Shown here: positions 16,726 to 25,065 of the stretch, one piece after another
How positions within the stretch are numbered: the first letter of the stretch is position 1
Layout of the letters: each line of letters starts with the position of its first letter
Origin: Streptomyces rugosispiralis
Lineage (GTDB): Bacteria; Actinomycetota; Actinomycetes; Streptomycetales; Streptomycetaceae
DNA length: 64,000 bases
Reading direction: 5' to 3'
Assembly: GCF_024505145.1 (NCBI RefSeq)
Contig: NZ_JANIAA010000001.1
Coordinates: 496,001-560,000, forward strand
Position numbers and translations under genes: made by a program
Notes under the pieces: generated by a model
What the model saw: the letters and a program-made list of their open reading frames with translations, nothing else
Databases searched by the model: none
What the model was told of the DNA's origin: nothing

Positions 16726-17616
16726 GTGATCCCGTTTCTGGAAGGCGCCCCGCCCATGGCGGCCGCCATCGATGTCCTGCGCAAGAGCCTGCTCGACGGA
16801 CTGGACCCGGAGGCGGGGCCGCCGCGCTCCGTCGTCCCGGTGCCACACGGCCAGCTCCTGCTCATGCCCGCGCACTGGGGAAGCTACGCCGGGGTGAAAA
16901 TGGTGACCGCGGCACCGGGCAACACCGCCCGTGGCCTCCCCCGCATCCAGGGAAACTACCTGCTCCTGGACGGCGAGACCCTCACACCGCTGGCCCTGCT
17001 CGACGGGATCGCCCTCACATCCGTACGCACCGCCGCCGTGTCGGCGGTGGCCGCCGACGCGCTGGCCAGGCCGGATGCGAGCCGACTCGTCCTGTTCGGA
17101 ACAGGGCCGCAGGCCCGGTCCCATCTGGAGGCCCTCAGCTGCATCCGGCCGCTCCAGGACGTCGTGGTCGTCGGCCGGGACGCCGACCGCACCCGCGCCT
17201 TCGCGGCGGAGGTCGGGGCGCGGGTCGGCACCGTGGACGACATCGTGCACGCGGATGTCGTCGCGTGCTGCACGACGGCACGCACCCCGTTGTTCGACGG
17301 CGCACTGCTGCCGACATCGGCGACCATCGTGGCCGTCGGCTCGCATGAGCCCGACGCCCGGGAGGTCGACGAAACGGCGGTCGCCAGGTCCACAGTGATC
17401 GTCGAAGCGGTCTCGGCCGCGCTGCGCGAAGCCGGCGACGTGGTCCAGGCGGTCCAGGCGGGCGCCGTCGACCCCGGCGAGCTGGTGGGCCTGGCCGATG
17501 TCGTGTCGGGCAGGCATGAGATCCCCCCGGACCGGCCGCGCTTCTTCAAGAGCGTAGGGATGGCCTGGGAAGACCTGGTACTCGCCGCGGCCCACTTCGA
17601 GGCAGCCGGGACATGA
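16726..17616 (+). CDS. Ornithine cyclodeaminase/mu-crystallin family enzyme
   Basis: A 296-residue NAD-dependent protein of the ornithine cyclodeaminase/mu-crystallin family. It has GVKMVTAAPGN with the conserved substrate Lys, GETLTPLALLDGIALTSVRTAA with the conserved Arg, and the Rossmann motif FGTGPQARSHLEAL, followed by ATIVAVGSHEPDAREVDE. Family members form proline, reduce ketimines, or make N-substituted amino acids such as those used in siderophores. It is slightly shorter than the usual 320 because the N-terminal arm is short. A GTG start follows GGAGGG. Nearby genes do not indicate a pathway. Confidence 0.88.
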   Translation: MIPFLEGAPPMAAAIDVLRKSLLDGLDPEAGPPRSVVPVPHGQLLLMPAHWGSYAGVKMVTAAPGNTARGLPRIQGNYLLLDGETLTPLALLDGIALTSVRTAAVSAVAADALARPDASRLVLFGTGPQARSHLEALSCIRPLQDVVVVGRDADRTRAFAAEVGARVGTVDDIVHADVVACCTTARTPLFDGALLPTSATIVAVGSHEPDAREVDETAVARSTVIVEAVSAALREAGDVVQAVQAGAVDPGELVGLADVVSGRHEIPPDRPRFFKSVGMAWEDLVLAAAHFEAAGT

Positions 17617-17618
17617 AC

Positions 17619-17641
17619 TGACCGTCCTGGCCGGGCGGTCA
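17619..17641. terminator. Possible terminator after the cyclodeaminase-like gene
   Basis: TGACCG (17619-17624) and CGGTCA (17636-17641) form a hairpin with inner CC/GG pairs right after the stop codon. The next 260 bases up to the MFS gene hold no gene I can support. Confidence 0.45.
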
Positions 17642-17902
17642 AGGGCGCGGTGTCGAGTTGGGGGCGGGTCCCGCTCCCGTCGTACGCGCCGCCGCGCCGG
17701 ACCCCCGCTCCGCCGGTGTCGAGGACGGTGCAGCGGTGGTCCCCGGCGTGCGCACGGCACCGTACAGATGTCGGAGATCCTTCGAAACAGTCGCCTCGGT
17801 GTCGGTTCTCCGAGCTCCGCGGGCTGTGGCTGGCTCCTGGACGGGACTGGCTGGAAAGTGATCGCCGTGTCGGCGACCCCGCCGCGCCGAAAAGGAGGAT
17901 TT

Positions 17903-20366
17903 GTGAACGTCGGAGCAACCGCGACCGGGTCACGGCGGAGTCCGAGAGCCACGATCGTCATGGCCTGTGTCGGGGTGTTCGTCGCCTATCTGCCGGTCAC
18001 CAGCGTCTCGGTGAGTCTTCCCGCCATCCAACGGGCCCTGCACGCGTCGACATCTCAACTGTCGTGGATCTCCGATGCGTTCGTCCTGCCCATGGCGGCC
18101 CTCATTCTGAGCGCCGGTGTCTTTGGAGACGTACACGGCCGCAAGAAGGTCTTCCAGGCGGGCCTGTCGTTCGCCGTCATCGGGGCCGCCGTCGCCCTGA
18201 GCGCGCGGTCGGTCCAGATCCTGTGGGTCGGGCAGGCTCTGGCCGGGCTGGGCGCGGCCGCGCTGCTGCCCACCACGCTGGCGCTGATCAGCCACGCGGT
18301 GCCCGATCCGCACCGGCGCGCGAAGTTCGTCGGGCTGTGGGCGGCGGCCCTCATGACGGCACTGGCCGTCGGCCCCCTGATGGCGGGGGTCATCCTCGAC
18401 CACGCCGCCTGGCGCTGGATCTACCTGCCGACCATCCCCGTGGCCGTCGTCACCATGGTGATCGCGGCGCCGCTGGTGACCGACTCCCGGGCGCCCGGCT
18501 CCCGCCGGCTGGACTGGCCCGGCCAGATCACCGCCGCGTTGGCGATCACCTCACTCGTCTACGGCGTGATCGAGGGCGGCGCCGAATCCTTCTCCGAGCC
18601 CCGGGTGATCATCGCGCTGGCGCTCGCGGCCGTCAGCGCCCTCGCCTTGATCCTGGCCGAACGGCGCAGTGCCAGCCCGATGCTGGACCTGGCGCTCTTT
18701 CGCAGCCCGGCGTTCAGCGCCACGACGCTGATCGCGATGATCAGCTTCCTGGGGCTGATCGGTTTCTTCTTCGTCCTCAGCCTCTAACTTCGGCATGGTG
18801 CAGCGGCTCGACACCCTCGACGCGGGCTACCGGCTGCTGGCGGTGACGGCGGTGTGCCTGATCGTCGGGGTGGTGGTCGGGCCGTTGATGCGCCGGATCT
18901 CGGCGCGCGTCCTGATCACCACGGGCCTGTTGCTCACCGCGGGGGCCCTGGTGTCCCTGACCGCGCTCGACGCGCACACGCCGTTCGGTGCGCTGGCCTG
19001 GCGGCTGGCCCTGCTGGGCCTCGGCCTGGGCCTGGTCGTCACGCCCATGACCGCCACCGCCGTCGCCTCCGTGCCGCACCATCTGGCCGGTATGGCGGCG
19101 GCGGGCAACAACGCCTTCCGGCAGGTCGGCGGCGCCCTCGGCCCGGCCGTTCTGGGCGTGCTGCTGACCACCAGGACCACCGACACCCTCCCCAGCCATC
19201 TTGCGGCCGCCGGCGTCGACGGCGCGACCGCGCAACGAATCACTGCGGCCGTGGACGCCGGCGGGCTGGGGACAGTGGCCCGGATGGACCTGGGAGCGAA
19301 CACCGGCCGCGCCCTGGACGCCCTGTCCGCGGCCTTCCTCGACGGCCTTCACCTGTGCCTGATCGTGGCCGCGGCCCTCGCGCTGCTCGCCGCCATCGTC
19401 GGGGCGGTGCTGCTGCGCACCCCGCGGACCTCGGCCCCCGCGGCACCCGAGGAGGCGAAGCCGTCGCCCGCGGTGGAGCCGGAGCCGGTGCTGATCGGCG
19501 CGGCCGCCGCGCACGGTGGTCCGGCGCGGGCATCTCTTCGGCAGCCGGGCGGACACGGCTCCGCGAGCGACAACACCGGCGTCTCGACCGAGACCGGTCC
19601 CGGACCACTGCTGAACGGCCGGGTCCGGGACGCCGCCGGCGACGACATGGCGGGCGCCACGCTCACGCTGATCTCGCCGGCCGGGCATCAGGTTGGCCGG
19701 GCGGTGGCCCACAGCGCCGGCCGCTACGAGCTGACCGCCCCGGCAGCGGGGTCGTACGTGCTGATCGCCGCGGCGGATGGCCACCAGCCCCAGGCGACCA
19801 CGGTCGTGCTCCACGAGGAGCCGCTGCCCCATGACGTGGTTCTGTCCGGGGCCGGCAGGCTCGACGGCAACGTGGTCTCGGCCGGTGACGGGGTGCCCGT
19901 GGAGAGCGTCATGGTCATGGTCACGGACGTTCGCGGCGATGTACTGGCCAGCGGCATGACCGACGCCTCCGGCGGGTTCGGCTTCGGTGAGCTGCCGGCC
20001 GGCGACCACACCCTCACGGTGAACGCCCCCGGGTTCCGACCCGTCGCCCTCCCGGTTCAGCTGTCCGGCTCCGGAGCCACCACGCTGGAGGTGCCACTGC
20101 GGTCGGGCGCGCGGCTGCGGGGCGTCGTGCGAGCGGGAGCGGGCCGCCGAGCCCTCACCGACGCGCGGGTGACGCTGGTGGACGCGGCCGGAAACGTGGT
20201 GGGCACCACGACCACCGGCTCCGACGGCGCCTACTCCTTCACCGACCTGGACGCGGGCAGCTACTCGCTGATCACCGCCGGATACCCGCCCGTGGCCACC
20301 ACGGTCACCCTGCACGGCCAAGGCCTGGACAACGTCCACCTGGAGCTGGCTCACCCGGACAACTGA
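17903..20366 (+). pseudogene. MFS transporter fused to carboxypeptidase-regulatory-like domains, one-base frameshift
   Basis: The GTG at 17903 behind AAGGAGGA starts a DHA2-type 14-helix MFS drug transporter: SWISDAFVLPMAALILSAG, GDVHGRKKVFQAG, AALLPTTLALIS. It runs to FFFVLSL and stops at TAA (18785-18787). The next frame continues at once with FGMVQRLDTLDAGYRLL, the next helix of the same protein: removing one A from CTCTAACTTC restores SLYFGMVQ. After the last helix come about 260 residues with three beta-sandwich repeats (LLNGRVRDAAGDDMAGATL, RLDGNVVSAGDGVPV, RLRGVVRAGAGRRAL, each with a following SYxL/YSFTDLDAG strand) of the carboxypeptidase regulatory type. Without a sequencing error the transporter is dead. 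Such MFS/beta-sandwich fusions are known from actinobacteria. Confidence 0.85.
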
Positions 20367-20585
20367 AGCGCCGCCCCCAAACCGACCGCTCACGCACATA
20401 CCGGATACGGTCACACCAGGGCATGCGACGGCCGGGCGCGGAACAGGGCACGACCCGTGGGACGGGAGCGCGCCCGGTCGAGGTCCAGGTCCACCCCGAA
20501 GACCCGACGGTCTCCGGCCACGGGGGGGGAGCGCCCTCTGGACGGATCACCTCACCGACATCCGCCCCAACAGCAGGAGAAACCA

Positions 20586-21560
20586 GTGCAGTCCCAAGCG
20601 CCCGATCCACTCGATCTGAAGCTGCTGCAGGCGCTGCAGCTCGACGGTCGGGCGCCGTTCAACCGGATCGCGCACGCCCTGGGGGTCTCCGACCAGACCG
20701 TCGCCCGCCGCTTCCGCCGGCTGCGCACCACTGTTCAGCTGCGCGTGCTCGGCATCACCGACGACCGCCGACTCGGTCGCAGCACCTGGCTCCTCCGCCT
20801 GCGCTGCACACCGGACGCCGCCGAACAGCTCGCGGCCGCACTCGCCCGGCGCCCGGACACCTCCTACGTGAGCGTGATCTCGGGCGGCACGGAAGTGATG
20901 TGCGCGATGAAGCCACGCACCCGGCAGGCCAGGGACGAACTCCTCCTCGACCGCCTCCAACGCACCCCCCGCGTCACCTCGGTAAGCGCCCACTGCCTGC
21001 TGCACCACTTCTGCGGAGGCCCCGCCGGCTGGCTCAGCAAGATCAACGCCCTCAGTCCCGGCGAACGGACCGCCCTCAGCCCACCACCCACCGAACCGGC
21101 CACCACCCCCACCGTCCTGGGGGACGCCGACGAAGCGCTGCTCGCCATCCTCAGCCGCGACGGACGGGCACCGCTCACCGAACTCCAGGCGGGCACCGGC
21201 CTGCCGGAATCCGCGGTCAAACGGCGCCTGGACCGCCTGCGCTCATCCGGAGTCCTCTACCTGGACGTGCAGTTCGACCACGAGCACCTCGGCAACGACG
21301 TCGTCGCCATGCTCTGGCTCACCGTCGCCCCGGCCGCCCTCGCCGACGTCGGCCATGCCCTCGCGACCCACCCCGAAGTGCGCTTCGCGGCCGCCACCAC
21401 CGGCCAGGCCAACATCGTCGCCGCCACGCTCCATGCCGACGCCGGCGGCCTGTACACCTATCTGAGCAACAAGATCGGAGCCCTCGACGGAGTCCACTCC
21501 ATCGAGACCGCCCTCACCTTGCGCGAGGTCAAGCAACTCACTTACGAACCTGGCCGCTGA
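20586..21560 (+). CDS. Lrp/AsnC regulator with two DNA-binding/sensor halves
   Basis: A 324-residue protein with two tandem Lrp/AsnC units. The first HTH is DLKLLQALQLDGRAPFNRIA, then HALGVSDQTVARRFRRLR; the second is DEALLAILSRDGRAPLTELQ, then PESAVKRRLDRLRSSG, and each is followed by a RAM-like alpha/beta sensor segment (VSVISGGTEVMCAM; VRFAAATTGQANIVAA). Lrp proteins respond to amino acids. The GTG at 20586 is preceded by AGGAGA at good distance. The downstream dicarboxylate transporter was probably its target, now reduced to a fragment; the upstream MFS gene is also broken. Confidence 0.88.
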   Translation: MQSQAPDPLDLKLLQALQLDGRAPFNRIAHALGVSDQTVARRFRRLRTTVQLRVLGITDDRRLGRSTWLLRLRCTPDAAEQLAAALARRPDTSYVSVISGGTEVMCAMKPRTRQARDELLLDRLQRTPRVTSVSAHCLLHHFCGGPAGWLSKINALSPGERTALSPPPTEPATTPTVLGDADEALLAILSRDGRAPLTELQAGTGLPESAVKRRLDRLRSSGVLYLDVQFDHEHLGNDVVAMLWLTVAPAALADVGHALATHPEVRFAAATTGQANIVAATLHADAGGLYTYLSNKIGALDGVHSIETALTLREVKQLTYEPGR

Positions 21561-21572
21561 CTCCAACGCCAC

Positions 21573-22142
21573 AGCACCCTCGGCCTCGTGCTCCACCCCG
21601 GTACCGGACTGAACGTCGATCCCTCCACGTCGCGCGCCGAGGACGTCCCGGAGACCGCCACCGAGCACGCCACCTTCACCGGCTTCGTCTCCTCACTCAT
21701 CCCCACCTCGCTGCTGGGCGCGATCACCGGGGACGCGATCCTGGCCGCGCTGGTGGTCTCCATCGTCTTCGGCGTGGCCCTGAACATGGCCGGTGAGGAC
21801 GGAGCGCTCCTCGTCCGCGGCATCCGTGCCCTGACCGACGTCGTGTTCCGCATCGTCGGCTGGGTGATGCGCCTGGCACCGCTGGGCACCTTCGGCGCCC
21901 TGGCCACGGTGGTGGCCCCCTACGGCGCCGAGAGTCTCAAACAACGTGCCTCCCTGATCGTCCTGTCCACCGCGACCTGCGTCGTCTACGTGCTGGTCGT
22001 CCTCGGCACCATCATGCGCGCCTGCCATCTGAGCCTGTTCGCCCTTATGCGGAGCTGGAGACCCTGGCATCGGACGCCCGGTGGTCGGCATCGTCATCCC
22101 CTCCGGATGCTCCTTCAACCTGGACGGCTCCGCGGTGGCTAG
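21573..22142 (+). pseudogene. Dicarboxylate/glutamate:cation symporter (DctA/GltP) remnant
   Basis: In frame with the Lrp stop codon, translation continues as TLGLVLHPGTGLNVDP, SSLIPTSLLGAITGD, ILAALVVSIVFGVALNMAGE, then IVGWVMRLAPLGTFGALATVVAPYG; these are middle segments of the DAACS family. The N-terminal third is missing. Near 22060 another small deletion shifts the frame: the family motif GIVIPSG.SFNLDGSAV is still readable in a different frame at about 22087-22138, then homology ends. A transporter needs about 420 residues, so this is a doubly deleted remnant. It was probably controlled by the Lrp gene. Confidence 0.85.
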
Positions 22143-22144
22143 CC

Positions 22145-22179
22145 AGCTTCGCATGAGACATTTTTGTCTCATGCAAGCT
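22145..22179. promoter_or_regulatory. Long palindrome: operator for the TetR-MFS pair
   Basis: GCATGAGACA (22151-22160), TTTT, TGTCTCATGC (22165-22174) is a perfect 10-base inverted repeat, extended by AGCTT (22145-22149) and AAGCT (22175-22179). It overlaps the likely promoter (TATGGT -10 at 22179-22184) and ends 11 bases before the TetR start. It is almost certainly the repressor's own operator. Confidence 0.75.
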
Positions 22180-22190
22180 ATGGTTGTCGC

Positions 22191-22745
22191 ATGACTCTTG
22201 ACCGCAACGACGTGTTGCGCGAAGCCGCCGCCCTGCTCACCCGCAGGGCCACCGCCTCGATGGACGACATCGCCAAGGCGGCGGGGATCAGCCGCGCCAC
22301 GCTCCACCGACACTTCGCCGGGCGCGACGCGCTCATCCGGGCGCTGGAGGAGCTGTGCATCGAGCGGTCCGAGGCGGCGCTGGACACGGCCCGCATCGAG
22401 GAGGGCGACGCGGTCGAGGCACTGCGCCGGCTCGTGGCGGCCCTTCAGCCGGTCTCCGGCCTCCTCGCCTTTCTCTACGGCGAGAACCAGCTCTTCGAGG
22501 GCGAGGAGATCAACGCGGGCTGGGCGCGGCTCGACACCCGCCTGACCGCGCTCTTCCGGCGCGGCCAGGAGCAGGGGAACTTCCGTATCGACCTGACACC
22601 CGTGTGGCTGGCAGAGGCCCTGTACGGTCTGATGGCGTCGGCCACGTGGGGTGTCTACGACGGGCGGCTCGCCGCCAAGGACGTGGAGTACATGGTGCTG
22701 GAGCTGCTGCTCGGCGGCGCTCGGCGGAGGAGCGGGGACGTATGA
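22191..22745 (+). CDS. TetR-family repressor of the adjacent MFS pump
   Basis: A 184-residue TetR protein with the HTH region VLREAAALLTRRATASMDDIA followed by KAAGISRATLHRHFAGRDALIRAL. The C-terminal domain carries SGLLAFLYGENQLFEGEEI and is short but normal. The ATG at 22191 has no ribosome binding site, and the TATGGT element seven bases upstream suggests a leaderless transcript. Its stop overlaps the MFS start (ATGA), and a large palindrome covers the promoter, so this is a self-contained repressor/pump module induced by a pump substrate. Confidence 0.9.
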   Translation: MTLDRNDVLREAAALLTRRATASMDDIAKAAGISRATLHRHFAGRDALIRALEELCIERSEAALDTARIEEGDAVEALRRLVAALQPVSGLLAFLYGENQLFEGEEINAGWARLDTRLTALFRRGQEQGNFRIDLTPVWLAEALYGLMASATWGVYDGRLAAKDVEYMVLELLLGGARRRSGDV

Positions 22746-24277
22746 CCGGGATCCCCGTCGAGGTCGGTGAAGAGACGGCAGCGACGCACCCGCGGTCCGG
22801 CCGCTGGCTGGCGCTCGCCGTGCTCGTCCTCGCCGTCCTCCTGGTCGCCGTCGACGCGACCGTCCTGGGGCTGGCGACCCCGTTCCTGAGCGAGGATCTC
22901 GGACCCTCCAGCACCCAGTTGCTGTGGATCGGCGACATATACTCCTTCGTCATCGCGGGCCTGCTGGTCTCCATGGGCGGCCTCGGCGACCGCATCGGCC
23001 GCAAGAAGCTGCTGCTCGGCGGCTCGGTCGCCTTCGGTGCCGTGTCCGCGCTGACGGCGTACGCGCAGAGCGCGGAGATGATGATCGGCGCGCGGGCGCT
23101 GCTCGGTATCGCGGGCGCGACCCTCATGCCCTCCACCCTCGCCCTCATCCGCAACCTCTTCCAGGACCCCCGGGAGCGCAGCTTCGCCGTCGGCATCTGG
23201 GGTGCGACGGCCTCGGCGGGCATGGCCGTCGGTCCGGTCCTCGGCGGCTTCCTGCTCGAACACTTCTGGTGGGGCTCGGTCTTCCTGATCAACCTCCCCG
23301 TCATGGTGCTCCTCGTGATCGTCGGGGTGAAGCTGCTCCCCGAGTCGCGTGACCCGGCGCCCGGCCCGTGGGACCTGACCAGCGTGCTGCTCTCCCTCGT
23401 CGGCATGGTCGGCGTCGTCTACGCGGTCAAGGAGACGGCGGTGTACGGAGTGCGCGGGGACGTCGCGGCCACGGGCCTGGTCGGGGTACTGGCCCTGGGG
23501 TGGTTCGTGCGGCGGCAGCTGACGCTCCCCGCCCCACTGCTCGATATGCGGCTCTTCCGGCACCGGGGTTTTTCGGGTGCGGTCCTCGCCGACCTGTTCA
23601 CCGTCCTCGGCCTCTCCGGGCTGGTCTTCTTCCTGTCGCAGTACCTGCAACTGGTACAGGGCCGGGACCCGCTGGAGGCCGGCCTCGCCGAACTCCCCAC
23701 GGCGGCCGGAGCCGTGGTGGCGGGGCTGCTGGCGGGACGCGCCGCCCGTCGCTTCTCCGTGCGGGCGGTGGTCTCGGGCGGTCTGGCGGCGATCGGGCTC
23801 GCTCTCGCCGCTCTCCTCTGGCTGCGCGCCGATACCGGTTACCCGCTCCTCGGAGCGGTGCTGCTGGTGGTCGGTGTCGGCGCGGGCCTGGCGTTCACCG
23901 TCACCGCGGACGTGATCCTCTCCACCGTGCCGAAGAACCAGGCGGGAGCGGCGTCCGCGGTTTCGGAGACCGCGTACGAACTGGGCGCGGCCCTCGGCAT
24001 CGCCGTGCTCGGCTCCATCGTGACCGGCGCCTACCGCGGCTTCACCCCGCCGGTGGGGGTGCCGGGCCCGGCGGCCGAGCGGGCGGACGACTCGATCGGC
24101 GGCGCCGTCGAGGCGGCCGCCGCGCTGCCGCCCGAGACGGGCACGGCCCTGCTGGCCACGGCCCGGGACGCGTTCGTCGACGGCCTGCGGATCGCGGCCG
24201 GCGTCGGAGCGGGCGTACTGCTGGCGACCGCGGCGGCGGCGTGGTTCCTGCTGCGCCGTCAGCGACTGCCCGACTAG
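22742..24277 (+). CDS. MFS drug efflux transporter, DHA2 (SmvA/QacA-like)
   Basis: A 511-residue, 14-helix MFS exporter. The N-terminus carries AVLLVAVDATVLGLATPFL with motif D1-like acidic Asp, then GGLGDRIGRKKLLLGGS (motif A), ALLGIAGATLMPSTLALIR (motif B/R region) and GATASAGMAVGPVLGG (motif C, antiporter). The close match to SmvA-like proteins predicts export of quaternary ammonium or biocide-like cations by proton antiport. It is translationally coupled to its TetR repressor. Confidence 0.92.
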   Translation: MTGIPVEVGEETAATHPRSGRWLALAVLVLAVLLVAVDATVLGLATPFLSEDLGPSSTQLLWIGDIYSFVIAGLLVSMGGLGDRIGRKKLLLGGSVAFGAVSALTAYAQSAEMMIGARALLGIAGATLMPSTLALIRNLFQDPRERSFAVGIWGATASAGMAVGPVLGGFLLEHFWWGSVFLINLPVMVLLVIVGVKLLPESRDPAPGPWDLTSVLLSLVGMVGVVYAVKETAVYGVRGDVAATGLVGVLALGWFVRRQLTLPAPLLDMRLFRHRGFSGAVLADLFTVLGLSGLVFFLSQYLQLVQGRDPLEAGLAELPTAAGAVVAGLLAGRAARRFSVRAVVSGGLAAIGLALAALLWLRADTGYPLLGAVLLVVGVGAGLAFTVTADVILSTVPKNQAGAASAVSETAYELGAALGIAVLGSIVTGAYRGFTPPVGVPGPAAERADDSIGGAVEAAAALPPETGTALLATARDAFVDGLRIAAGVGAGVLLATAAAAWFLLRRQRLPD

Positions 24278-24345
24278 GTGTGCTGTCCGGGCACGTTGGT
24301 GACGGGCGACGCGCCGCGAGCCCAGATCACAACCCCAGACAGGCC

Positions 24346-25065
24346 CTAGTCCGCGGCCTTCACCAGTCCGTCGAAGACGCGCTGCTGCGCCGGGTCCTCG
24401 TGTGCGGTGTCCTCCGGATGCCACTGCACGGCCAGGAACCAGCCGTCGCCCTCGGCGAGTTCGACAGCCTCTGTCGTCCCGTCCGTGGCGCGAGCGGTGA
24501 CGGTCAGCCCCTTCCCCAGCTGATCCACGTACTGATGGTGGTAACAGGACGCCTCAACCTTGTCGACGCGGGCGATGTGGGCCAGCACCGAGTCCGGGGT
24601 GATGGAGACGGGGTGCCGGATGTCGCGGTGCTCGTGTTCCGGGCCGCCCATGTCTTGGTGCAGTGTCCCGCCGAGGACCGTGTTGACCACCTGGAGACCA
24701 CGGCAGATGGCCAGGAGCGGCAGCCCCGCGACGAGTGCCTGCCGGGCGACTTCCAGGTCGAAGGCGTCCTGCTCGTCGTCCACGTCGTAGACGGCCTCAT
24801 GGGCCTCCCCGGCACCGTAGCGACGGGGGGCGATGTCGCCTCCGCCTGGGAGCAGTACGCCGTCGAAGCGGGCGAGGCGAGCGGCGACCTCCACTGGGTC
24901 GGCGGTGCCGCCCGGGGCGTACGGGTGGATGGTTGCGGGCTCGCCGCCCGCGCGCCATACGGCCTCGGTCAGGGCGCGAGCGTTGACTTCCGCGGCGTAG
25001 CGCAGGGCCGTCGTACCGGCGGAGAAGCGGGCGGGTATCGCGATGAGGGGGCGGTGGTGGGTCAC
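24346..25065 (-). CDS. Gamma-glutamyl-amide hydrolase (PuuD-like class I glutamine amidotransferase)
   Basis: A 239-residue class I glutamine amidotransferase-like hydrolase of the peptidase C26/PuuD group. It has LPGGGDIAPRRYG, the nucleophile Cys in LLAICRGLQVVN followed by VLGGTLHQD, and the catalytic His/Glu in AVQWHPEDTA. PuuD cleaves gamma-glutamyl-GABA to glutamate and GABA. The GTG start overlaps the stop of the aldehyde dehydrogenase gene, so both form one unit. With the glutamine-synthetase-like ligase at 33.2 kb it supplies the last step of a gamma-glutamylated amine route. The actual amide may differ from GABA. Confidence 0.88.
   Translation of the reverse strand: MTHHRPLIAIPARFSAGTTALRYAAEVNARALTEAVWRAGGEPATIHPYAPGGTADPVEVAARLARFDGVLLPGGGDIAPRRYGAGEAHEAVYDVDDEQDAFDLEVARQALVAGLPLLAICRGLQVVNTVLGGTLHQDMGGPEHEHRDIRHPVSITPDSVLAHIARVDKVEASCYHHQYVDQLGKGLTVTARATDGTTEAVELAEGDGWFLAVQWHPEDTAHEDPAQQRVFDGLVKAAD

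Noticed and set aside
18795..20366. A separate gene starting MVQRLDTLDAG
   Set aside because: It continues the preceding MFS protein after a one-base insertion, so both parts are one broken gene.
22145..22179. Factor-independent terminator
   Set aside because: The palindrome overlaps the likely TetR promoter and has no upstream intact gene to end; an operator is more likely.
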